Below are positions 1 through 5,511 of a stretch of 5,625 nucleotides of DNA, piece after piece. Within the stretch, counting starts at the first letter, position 1. Every line of letters begins with the position of its first letter. The notes beneath the pieces were generated by a model. It was not told the origin of the DNA. It saw nothing but the letters and a program-made list of their open reading frames with translations, and searched no databases. Source of the stretch: Rhizobacter sp. GTDB lineage: Bacteria; Pseudomonadota; Gammaproteobacteria; Burkholderiales; Burkholderiaceae. The position numbers and the translations under genes were made by a program. The stretch covers positions 1-5,625 of the forward strand of contig JACMKW010000021.1 of NCBI GenBank assembly GCA_014379885.1, given 5' to 3'.

Positions 1-5
1 TGAGG

Positions 6-323
6 TCAGTGGTAGTCGTCTTCGCGCTGATGGCGCACGGCGCCCACGATGACGGTCTTCTGATCAACCACTTCGAAAAGCGCCACGTAGCCTGTGTTGC
101 CGAAATGGATGACCAGCTCACGCAGAAAGGGCGTACCTGCCGCTTTGCGACAGGTGAAGGGAAAGCGCTCAAGAACCTTCATGCCAGCCCGGATCGCTGA
201 TAAGGCTTCTTCAGCGAGCGCCGGATCGCCATCGTCTCGCGCCAACTCACGCTCCAGTACGAATTCGAACAAGCGCTCAAGGTCACTCAGCGCTTCTTGG
301 GTCAGCAAGCCCGAATAGGTCAT
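6..323 (-). CDS. RelE/ParE-family toxin of a type II toxin-antitoxin pair
   Basis: A 105-residue protein starting MTYSGLLTQEAL and ending VRHQREDDYH. Its size, the early helical segment (ALSDLERLFEFVLE), the central RKAAGTPFLRELVI strand region, the GYVALFEV strand and the C-terminal AVRHQRE motif match RelE/ParE-superfamily toxins. That family includes ribosome-dependent mRNA interferases and gyrase poisons; the sequence alone does not say which this is, though the HQRE ending is more ParE-like. The start is chosen because its ATG overlaps the antitoxin stop in an ATGA, giving translational coupling. A longer upstream extension in this frame would run through the antitoxin gene and is a shadow. 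The toxin is expected to be held inactive by the upstream antitoxin. The family call is secure; the target is unknown. Confidence 0.88.
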   Translation of the reverse strand: MTYSGLLTQEALSDLERLFEFVLERELARDDGDPALAEEALSAIRAGMKVLERFPFTCRKAAGTPFLRELVIHFGNTGYVALFEVVDQKTVIVGAVRHQREDDYH

Positions 324-610
324 CCCGCCGAAGCGGCTTTGTGGGCTCGGGCAGATTTGGCTTTGGCCAGACGCTCTTCGAGCTTGCCCATCGTGGTTTC
401 GGCGCTGATGTACTTGCCACTTTTCTGCGCTGCCTTGAGTGACGAGAGGCCACGTTTGATGAACTCGGATTGATCCCGGCGACGTTGAAGGCTTTCGCGC
501 ACAGAGGTCTCGACAAATGTCGACAGGCTTTCGCCTTCGTCGAGCGCTCGCTCGATCTCCTCGCGCAGCGAAGCCTCGATGCGCACGGAAGGGAGAGTGG
601 CTGATTTCAT
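320..610 (-). CDS. Antitoxin of the RelE/ParE pair, YlcI/YnfO-like
   Basis: A 96-residue protein starting MKSATLPSVRIEASLREEIE. The N-terminal third reads as a short strand (LPSVRIEASL) followed by two helices (LREEIERALDEGESLSTF, then VETSVRESLQRR), the layout of a ribbon-helix-helix DNA-binding domain. The Lys/Ala-rich C-terminal half would wrap the toxin. The pattern GESLSTFVE...RRRDQSEFIKRGL is what I recall from proteins annotated YlcI/YnfO family that sit before RelE/ParE toxins in Proteobacteria. The ATG at 608-610 is preferred over an upstream in-frame extension because the extension (MRALCGCGWIEKRW...) crosses the promoter-like spacer and resembles no antitoxin. The complex probably autorepresses its promoter, as is usual for the class. 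No Shine-Dalgarno sequence is visible before the start. Confidence 0.85.
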   Translation of the reverse strand: MKSATLPSVRIEASLREEIERALDEGESLSTFVETSVRESLQRRRDQSEFIKRGLSSLKAAQKSGKYISAETTMGKLEERLAKAKSARAHKAASAG

Positions 611-665
611 TTGTAAAGTGTAGTGCAAATGCGATGCAGTGTGCTGAGTGAATCTCCATCGCTTC
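611..665 (-). promoter_or_regulatory. Putative toxin-antitoxin promoter/operator
   Basis: The 55-bp gap between the ligase stop and the antitoxin start is AT-richer than its surroundings. On the minus strand TACACT (617-622) matches the -10 consensus TATAAT at four of six positions and lies 6 bases before the ATG, so transcription would begin at or next to the start codon. No good -35 is seen at 16-18 bp. AGTG occurs four times on the plus strand (617, 622, 638, 647), and ATTTG (609-613) and CAAAT (626-630) form a weak dyad; either could serve an autorepressor. This is inference from position and composition. Confidence 0.35.
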
Positions 666-1517
666 TCAATCCACCCGCACCCGCACAAAGCTCGCAAACC
701 GCGGCGCGCCGCTCGGGTGCTGGCCGAGGTAGCGGTAGGTCACCTGGCTGCCGATGGCGGGTGCGGTTGCGCGGTCGGCGTCGCGCAGGCCGCTGCCCAG
801 CCTGAACTTCACACCCTCCGGCGTTTGCACCCACAGCGCGCCCAGCAGGCCTGCGTACTTGCCTTTGCCCGGCACGTGGCCGATCACGGTGGCTTCGGCG
901 TCGAGTTGCTCCTTGAGCTTGAGCAGATCGTCACTGCGCTCGCCGCGGTAGAACGATGCACCTCGGTGCAGCACAAGGCCTTCGCCGCCATTGCGCACCG
1001 TCTCTCGCAGCAAGGCTTGCAAGGCAGTGTCGTCAGGCAACTTGCGTTGCGCCACGGTTTGCAACCAGGTGATTTCTCGGCCCGCCACCTCGCGTACCAG
1101 TGCTGGCAAGCGTTCGTCAAACGTGCCGGGGTGAGCCGGCAGGTCGAACACCATGTAGCGCATTTGCTGCCATGCGGCATCGTCGGGTGTGTCTTTGGCT
1201 GCGGCCGACGACGCCGTGGTGAACCGGTCTCGCCCGGCCCACAGCTCGCCGTCGAGCGGCTTCGCAGGCCAGCCGGCGGTGAACCACGTTGGCGCGTGGA
1301 TGAGGTGGCCGTGACGCGTCCAGAGCTGCTGGCCGTCCCAGTAGGCGCGCACACCGTCGTATTTTTCGCTCACCCAGTAGTCGGCGAGCGGCAGCGAGGG
1401 GCGGTACACATTGGCGAGCATCAGTGGCCTTGCAGCGGCGTGGGCAAGGCGCGGGGCCAGAGGCAGCAGGGCCAAGGCGATGAGCAGGGCGCGGCGGGGC
1501 AGGGGTGTTGAAGACAT
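666..1517 (-). CDS. ligE: Exported ATP-dependent DNA ligase, Lig E type
   Basis: A 283-residue minimal ATP-dependent DNA ligase, which seals nicks through a lysyl-AMP intermediate. Residues 8-27 form a signal peptide: RR, a hydrophobic run (ALLIALALLPLAP), then a likely AHA cleavage site, so the mature enzyme should be periplasmic. Motif I is KYDGVR with nucleophile Lys52. LDGELW (Glu91) is motif III, YMVFD (121-125) is motif IIIa, GGEGLVLHR (Glu179) is motif IV, and LLKLK (Lys200, Lys202) is motif V. Residues 203-283 fit the OB fold. No extra DNA-binding domain is present, as in Lig E enzymes of Haemophilus, Neisseria and other Proteobacteria, where roles in DNA uptake or extracellular DNA have been proposed. 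The ATG at 1517 is chosen because it leaves a compact signal peptide; a TTG at 1550 would add only translated repeat sequence (MSIAYCPLPIA). There is no Shine-Dalgarno sequence. The gene is divergent from polA and upstream of the toxin-antitoxin pair on the same strand. Confidence 0.9.
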   Translation of the reverse strand: MSSTPLPRRALLIALALLPLAPRLAHAAARPLMLANVYRPSLPLADYWVSEKYDGVRAYWDGQQLWTRHGHLIHAPTWFTAGWPAKPLDGELWAGRDRFTTASSAAAKDTPDDAAWQQMRYMVFDLPAHPGTFDERLPALVREVAGREITWLQTVAQRKLPDDTALQALLRETVRNGGEGLVLHRGASFYRGERSDDLLKLKEQLDAEATVIGHVPGKGKYAGLLGALWVQTPEGVKFRLGSGLRDADRATAPAIGSQVTYRYLGQHPSGAPRFASFVRVRVD

Positions 1518-1518
1518 G

Positions 1519-1546
1519 GCAATAGGCAACGGGCAATAGGCAATGG
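1519..1546. repeat. Short tandem repeat abutting the ligase start
   Basis: Two tandem 14-bp units, gcaataggcaacgg (1519-1532) and gcaataggcaatgg (1533-1546), differ at one base. Read on the minus strand they resolve into four related 7-bp units (GCCTATT, GCCCGTT, GCCTATT and a partial CATT/GCC) ending directly at the ligase ATG. The repeat occupies the place where a ribosome binding site would be. Heptamers of the GCCTATT type recur between genes in several bacteria, as I recall; I cannot count copies here beyond this one. Confidence 0.75.
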
Positions 1547-1562
1547 ACAAGAAGCCCGCAGG

Positions 1563-1625
1563 CTACGGGGCCGCCCAAGCATCGCCAAGCCCGCTCACGG
1601 GGGACTGCGCGTGCCGCCACACCCG
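1563..1625. other. GC-rich spacer, possible degraded copy of the post-polA repeat
   Basis: This part of the divergent spacer has no plausible gene. The stretch gggccgcccaag (1568-1579) is, on the opposite strand, CTTGGGCGGCCC, which matches cttggggcggccc after polA (4512-4524) with a one-G gap. A following gggggactgcgcg loosely resembles the reverse of the cccccagtcgctgcgc part of that element. Spacing between the pieces differs, so this could be a decayed inverted copy or chance similarity in GC-rich DNA. Confidence 0.25.
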
Positions 1626-1630
1626 CATGG

Positions 1631-1666
1631 GTGATGGGGCCAGGCGCTTGGCTGACAATCGCGCCC
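1631..1666 (+). promoter_or_regulatory. Putative polA promoter with -10 box next to the start
   Basis: GACAAT (1654-1659), preceded by T, resembles a -10 hexamer (four of six matches to TATAAT). It ends 7 bases before the chosen polA ATG at 1667, placing the expected transcription start at or within a base of the start codon, i.e. a leaderless or nearly leaderless mRNA. The -35 region at 17 bp spacing (around 1631-1636, gtgatg) is poor. No Shine-Dalgarno sequence lies in between, which agrees with a leaderless start. Confidence 0.4.
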
Positions 1667-4459
1667 ATGAACACCCAGACTCTTTTTGGCGACGGCCCGC
1701 TGCTGCTGGTTGACGGCTCCAGCTACCTCTACCGCGCGTACCACGCGCTGCCCAATTTGACCGGGCCTGGCGGTGTGCCCACGGGCGCCATTCATGGTGT
1801 GGTTGCCATGATGAAGAAGGCGATTCAGGACGTGAAGCCAACGCATGCCGTGTGTGTGTTCGACGCCAAGGGCAAGACTTTCCGCGACGACTGGTACCCC
1901 GAGTACAAGGCTCAACGCTCGCCCATGCCCGAGCCGCTGGTGCAGCAGATCGAGCCCATCCACGAAGTGGTGAGGCTGCTCGGCTGGCCGGTGCTCACGG
2001 TGCCCGGCGTGGAAGCCGACGATGTGATCGGTACCTTGTCGGAGCTGGCTGCCAAGGCCGGCCAGAAGGTGGTCATCTCCACCGGCGACAAAGACCTCGC
2101 GCAACTCGTCAACGAACACGTCTCGCTGATCAACACCATGAGCAGCGAGAAGCTCGACGTGAATGGCGTGATGGAGAAGTTCGGCGTGCCGCCAGCCCGC
2201 ATCGTCGACTATCTCGCTCTGATGGGGGACGCGGTTGACAACGTGCCCGGCGTTGAGAAGGTGGGCCCGAAGACGGCCGCGAAGTGGATTGCCGAGTACG
2301 GCTCTTTGCAAGGCGTGATGGACGCCGCCAACCAGATCAAGGGCGTGGCTGGCGAGAACCTGCGCAAGGCGCTGGAGTGGTTGCCCACCGGCCGCAAGCT
2401 GGTGACAGTGAAGACCGACTGCGAGCTCGCCGAACACGTGGCCGGCTGGCCTTCGTTCGATGCATTGACGCTCCGGCCGGTAGACAAGGAAGCGCTGCTC
2501 GGCTTCTACAACCGTTTCGGCTTCAAGAGCATGAAGCGTGAGCTGGAAGAGTCGATGGGCGGCGCTGTGGCGCCCGCCGCCGCAGCTGCACCGAGCAACG
2601 CACCGCAAAGCGACATGTTCGCCAACCCCTCGCCAGTGATCACGCAAACGATGAGCCGCAGCTACGAGACGGTGCTCACGCCCGAAGACCTGGAGCTGTG
2701 GGCAGCCAAGGCGGAGTCGGCGCCGCTGGTGGCGCTGGACACCGAGACCGATTCGCTCGACGGCATGGTGGCGCAGATCGTGGGCTTTTCGCTCAGCGTG
2801 AGCCCCGGCGAAGCGGCCTACATCCCCATGCGCCACAGCTATGCCGGTGCGCCCGATCAACTGCCGGTGGAGATGGTGCTCGCCCGCCTGAAGCCTTGGC
2901 TCGAAAACGCCGACGCGCCCAAGCTCGGCCAGAACATCAAGTACGACAGCCACGTGCTGGCCAACGCCGGCATCACCGTTCGCGGCTACGTGCACGACAC
3001 GCTGTTGCAAAGCTATGTGCTCGAAGCCCACAAGCCGCACAGCCTGGACAGCCTCGCGCAGCGCCACCTCGGCCGTGCGGGTCTCAGCTACGAAGACGTG
3101 TGCGGCAAGGGCGCGCACCAGATTCCGTTCGCGCAGGTCGAGATCGAGCGCGCCTCCGAGTACTCGTGCGAAGACAGCGAGATGACGCTGCAGGTGCACC
3201 AGAAGTTGTGGCCCGAGGTCGAGGGTGAAGCCGGCCTGCGCTTTGTGTACGAACGCATCGAGATGCCGGTGGCGGCGATTCTGCAGCGCATCGAACGCAA
3301 CGGCGTGCTCATCGATTCCGCGCTGCTGGCGCAGCAAAGCCAGCAGCTCGGCGAACGCATGATGGCGCTGGAGCGCGAAGCGCATGAGCTTGCGGGTCAG
3401 CCCTTCAACATGGGCTCGCCCAAACAGATCGGCGAGATCTTGTTCACCAAGCTGGGCCTGCCGATCATCAAGAAGACGGCGAGCGGCGCCCCGAGCACTG
3501 ACGAAGAGGTGCTCGACAAGCTGGCCGAGGACTACCCGTTGCCGGCCAAGCTGCTGGAGCACCGCTCGCTGTCGAAGCTGAAAGGAACCTACACCGACAA
3601 GCTGCCGTTGATGGTCAACCCCGACACCGGGCGCGTGCACACCAACTATGCGCAGGCGGTGGCCGTGACGGGGCGGCTCTCCAGCAACGACCCCAACCTG
3701 CAGAACATTCCGATTCGCACGGCAGAAGGCCGGCGTGTGCGCGAGGCCTTCATCGCGCCGCCGGGCAGCGTGATCCTGAGCGCCGACTACTCGCAGATCG
3801 AGCTGCGCATCATGGCCGACATCAGCAGCGACGCGAACCTGCTGAAGGCCTTTGCCGAAGGCATGGACGTGCACCGCGCCACCGCGGCCGAGGTGTTCGG
3901 CGTCGAGCCCGCGGCGGTCACCAGTGAGCAACGCCGCTACGCCAAGACCATCAACTTCGGCCTCATCTACGGCATGGGGGCCTTCGGCCTTGCGGCCAGC
4001 CTCGGCATCGAGCGCAGCGCAGCGTCGCAGTACATCGAGCGCTACTTTGCGCGCTATCCCGGCGTGAAGCAGTACATGGACGACACCAAGGTCTCGGCCA
4101 AGGAAAAAGGCTACGTCGAAACCCTGTTCGGCCGTCGCATCTACCTGCCTGAAATCAATGGAGGCAATGGCCCGCGCAAAGCCGGCGCCGAGCGCCAAGC
4201 CATCAATGCGCCGATGCAGGGCACTGCGGCCGACCTCATCAAGCTCGCGATGATCGCGGTGCAGGCCGCGCTTGATGCGCAAAAACGTGACACCTTGATG
4301 GTCATGCAGGTGCACGACGAACTGGTGTTTGAAGTGCCCACGGCCGAACTCGATTGGGCACGCAGCGAAATCCCGCGCCTCATGGCCAGCGTGGCCAATC
4401 TGAAGGTGCCTTTGCTCGCGGAAGTGGGGGTCGGGCCAAATTGGGATCAAGCCCATTGA
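1667..4459 (+). CDS. polA: DNA polymerase I
   Basis: A full-length 930-residue family A polymerase for Okazaki-fragment processing and gap repair in the cytoplasm. Residues 1 to about 290 are the 5'-3' nuclease: LLLVDGSSYLYRAYHALP (Asp16), GVEADDVIG (Asp118, Asp119), STGDKDL (Asp141, Asp143), MGDAVDNVPGV (Asp188, Asp191) and the helix-hairpin-helix VGPKTAAKW. An Ala/Pro-rich linker near 300-315 follows. The 3'-5' proofreading domain (about 340-530) keeps its metal ligands: DTETD (Asp358, Glu360), NIKYD (Asp427) and YSCED (Tyr499, Asp503). The polymerase domain has motif A DYSQIELR (Asp707), motif B RRYAKTINFGLIYG (Arg756, Lys760, Phe764, Tyr768) and motif C QVHDE (His883, Asp884). Phe rather than Tyr at 764 implies normal discrimination against dideoxynucleotides. 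All three activities should be present. The ATG at 1667 is preferred over a GTG at 1631 because the added residues (MMGPGAWLTIAP) are not PolA-like and overlap the putative promoter; MNTQTLFGDGPLLLVDG is typical. It is probably transcribed alone. Confidence 0.98.
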   Translation: MNTQTLFGDGPLLLVDGSSYLYRAYHALPNLTGPGGVPTGAIHGVVAMMKKAIQDVKPTHAVCVFDAKGKTFRDDWYPEYKAQRSPMPEPLVQQIEPIHEVVRLLGWPVLTVPGVEADDVIGTLSELAAKAGQKVVISTGDKDLAQLVNEHVSLINTMSSEKLDVNGVMEKFGVPPARIVDYLALMGDAVDNVPGVEKVGPKTAAKWIAEYGSLQGVMDAANQIKGVAGENLRKALEWLPTGRKLVTVKTDCELAEHVAGWPSFDALTLRPVDKEALLGFYNRFGFKSMKRELEESMGGAVAPAAAAAPSNAPQSDMFANPSPVITQTMSRSYETVLTPEDLELWAAKAESAPLVALDTETDSLDGMVAQIVGFSLSVSPGEAAYIPMRHSYAGAPDQLPVEMVLARLKPWLENADAPKLGQNIKYDSHVLANAGITVRGYVHDTLLQSYVLEAHKPHSLDSLAQRHLGRAGLSYEDVCGKGAHQIPFAQVEIERASEYSCEDSEMTLQVHQKLWPEVEGEAGLRFVYERIEMPVAAILQRIERNGVLIDSALLAQQSQQLGERMMALEREAHELAGQPFNMGSPKQIGEILFTKLGLPIIKKTASGAPSTDEEVLDKLAEDYPLPAKLLEHRSLSKLKGTYTDKLPLMVNPDTGRVHTNYAQAVAVTGRLSSNDPNLQNIPIRTAEGRRVREAFIAPPGSVILSADYSQIELRIMADISSDANLLKAFAEGMDVHRATAAEVFGVEPAAVTSEQRRYAKTINFGLIYGMGAFGLAASLGIERSAASQYIERYFARYPGVKQYMDDTKVSAKEKGYVETLFGRRIYLPEINGGNGPRKAGAERQAINAPMQGTAADLIKLAMIAVQAALDAQKRDTLMVMQVHDELVFEVPTAELDWARSEIPRLMASVANLKVPLLAEVGVGPNWDQAH

Positions 4460-4461
4460 TG

Positions 4462-4535
4462 ACGGCCCCCCAGTCGCTGCGCTCCTGCCCCCAAGGGGCG
4501 CCAGCCGGGTCCTTGGGGCGGCCCGGCGGACGGCT
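4462..4535. repeat. GC-rich intergenic repeat with overlapping dyads
   Basis: Just after the polA stop lies a block beginning cggccccccagtcgctgc and ending ggcccggcggacggc. It contains an 8-bp perfect inverted repeat, CCCCAAGG (4489-4496) with CCTTGGGG (4511-4518). A second dyad, GCCGGG (4504-4509) with CCCGGC (4522-4527), overlaps it, so the two hairpins exclude each other. A small GCCCC/GGGGC hairpin (4487-4491 with 4495-4499) is also possible. There is no T-tract, so it is not a classical intrinsic terminator, though it may affect the polA mRNA 3' end. The wording (cccccagtcgctgcgc, cccccaagggg, ccttggggcggccc) matches a family I recall from gene ends in Comamonadaceae and relatives; I could not search for copies. 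Confidence 0.6.
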
Positions 4536-4569
4536 GTTGCTTGATAGGGCCTCTTCCGCTGTGCAGAAA

Positions 4570-4610
4570 TAGACCTCCCCCCACTCAGGGCGTGAATAGG
4601 GTTAGACCTC
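4570..4610. repeat. Pair of 8-bp direct repeats TAGACCTC
   Basis: TAGACCTC occurs at 4570-4577 and 4603-4610, with starts 33 bp apart, about three helical turns. The pair lies upstream of the livG promoter candidate and could be a regulator site or remnants of a mobile-element end. Nothing else in the sequence supports a choice, and an 8-bp repeat at this distance may be chance. Confidence 0.3.
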
Positions 4611-4665
4611 TTTCAAATGCGCAGCACTCCACTACATTGCGCACGGCTTGCCGATAATGGCAAGT
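4611..4665 (+). promoter_or_regulatory. Putative livGF promoter
   Basis: GATAAT (4653-4658) is a five-of-six match to the -10 consensus, preceded closely by TTG. The -35 region at 16-18 bp is weak (ctccactaca area). An alternative pair is TTTCAA (4611-4616) and TACATT (4633-4638) with a 16-bp spacer. Transcription from the first would begin near 4665, after the possible TTG (4648) and ATG (4657) starts of the livG frame, which argues that translation starts at 4675 or later. Confidence 0.4.
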
Positions 4666-4669
4666 CAGA

Positions 4670-4688
4670 GGTGGATGCAAGTTCCACC
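4670..4688 (+). promoter_or_regulatory. Small hairpin in the livG leader
   Basis: GGTGGA (4670-4675) and TCCACC (4683-4688) form a 6-bp perfect inverted repeat with a 7-base loop. The left arm contains part of the only Shine-Dalgarno-like run in the leader (AGAGG, 4667-4671) and the first base of the ATG at 4675. If transcribed, it could mask that start. It is short enough to arise by chance. Confidence 0.25.
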
Positions 4689-5511
4689 ATGCAGTATCGC
4701 CAGGCATGGCCGAACAGGGAGAGATCGAATCGACGCGCGCACTTCACCGCCGCTTTTGGACGTCACCGATGTGACCGTCCGTTTTGGCGGCATCACGGCC
4801 TTGGACAAGGTCTCGTTTTCGGTCACCAGCGGCAAGATCGTCGGTCTGATCGGGCCCAACGGCGCTGGCAAGACCACGCTCTTCAATTGCCTCTCGCGGC
4901 TCTATAACTTCAGCGAAGGCCAGATCAACTTCGAAGGCAAGCCGCTCACTGCCACACCGCCGCATGGCATTGCCTCCTTGGGCATTGGCCGCACCTTCCA
5001 GAACCTGGCCTTGTTTCGCACCATGAGCGTGCGCCAGAACGTGATGCTCGGCGGCCACAGTCGGACCAGCACCGGCTACCTGGCCAATGCCTTCCGCCTG
5101 CCAAGCGTTCAGCGTGAAGAGCAGCGTCTTCAAGAGCACGTGGCGCGGGTCATCGCCTTGCTCGACCTCGGGGCCGTGGCCGAAGTGGCTGTTGCCGACC
5201 TGCCTTTCGGCACGCAAAAGCGGGTGGAGCTGGCGCGTGCGCTGATCACCCAGCCCAAGCTCTTGTTGCTCGACGAACCGGCAGGTGGCTTGAACCACGA
5301 AGAAGTGGCGTCGCTGATGGACTTGCTGCGCCATATCCGCGAAGAATTGAAGCTGACGATTCTGCTGGTGGAGCACCACATGAACCTCGTGATGCGCGTC
5401 TCCGACCAAGTGGTGTCACTCAACTTCGGCCGCAAGATCGCCGATGGCACGCCGGCCGAAGTGCAGAGCAACCCGGAAGTGATCAAGGCTTACCTGGGGA
5501 CAGAAGCATGA
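4675..5511 (+). CDS. livG: Branched-chain amino acid-type ABC transporter ATPase (LivG-like), N-terminus uncertain
   Basis: A cytoplasmic ATPase subunit of a hydrophobic/branched-chain amino acid importer. Numbered from the ATG at 4675 (278 residues): Walker A GPNGAGKTT at 60-68, Q-loop Gln109 in GRTFQNLALF, signature variant LPFGTQKR at 176-183, Walker B LLLLDE at 196-201 (Asp200, Glu201), and switch His234 in VEHHMNLVM. GRTFQN, AGGLNHEE and the C-terminal VIKAYLG are characteristic of LivG. The substrate cannot be read from the ATPase. The conserved part begins at PPLLDVTDVTVRFGG (about 4747). Everything upstream in this frame is Arg-rich and uses rare codons (CGA, ACA, AGA), so the true start is unclear. 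ATG 4675 is selected for the nearby AGAGG, but the spacing of 3 bases is too short. A neighbouring-frame ATG at 4706 gives a more natural N-terminus and would need a one-base shift. The stop overlaps the next gene's start, showing a livG-livF operon. Confidence 0.9.
   Translation: MQVPPCSIARHGRTGRDRIDARTSPPLLDVTDVTVRFGGITALDKVSFSVTSGKIVGLIGPNGAGKTTLFNCLSRLYNFSEGQINFEGKPLTATPPHGIASLGIGRTFQNLALFRTMSVRQNVMLGGHSRTSTGYLANAFRLPSVQREEQRLQEHVARVIALLDLGAVAEVAVADLPFGTQKRVELARALITQPKLLLLDEPAGGLNHEEVASLMDLLRHIREELKLTILLVEHHMNLVMRVSDQVVSLNFGRKIADGTPAEVQSNPEVIKAYLGTEA

Noticed and set aside
648..1511. A 287-codon open frame on the plus strand opposite the ligase
   Set aside because: It is in register with the ligase codons and explained by the same codon bias; the ligase frame carries all catalytic motifs.
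1548..1550. TTG start extending the ligase by 11 residues
   Set aside because: The added residues are translated heptamer repeat and would spoil the compact signal peptide.
1631..1633. GTG start extending PolA by 12 residues
   Set aside because: The extension overlaps the -10-like box and is not PolA-like; MNTQTLFGDGPLLLVDG gives a normal start.
1563..1841. A 92-codon minus-strand frame running from polA into the divergent spacer
   Set aside because: It is mostly antisense to conserved PolA N-terminal codons, has a Trp/Arg/Ser-rich composition and no recognisable domain.
1595..4456. A 953-codon open frame on the minus strand opposite polA
   Set aside because: Its codons are in exact register with polA codons, so its stops would require TTA, CTA or TCA in polA. 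These are rare in GC-rich genes and absent here. The translation is His- and Gln-rich, as expected from reversed GTG and CTG codons, and resembles no protein family.
4489..4518. Intrinsic terminator after polA
   Set aside because: The 8-bp stem has a 14-base loop and no following T-tract, so it is listed as a repeat instead.
4744..5409. A 221-codon minus-strand frame opposite livG
   Set aside because: It is a register-matched shadow of livG with no recognisable domain.
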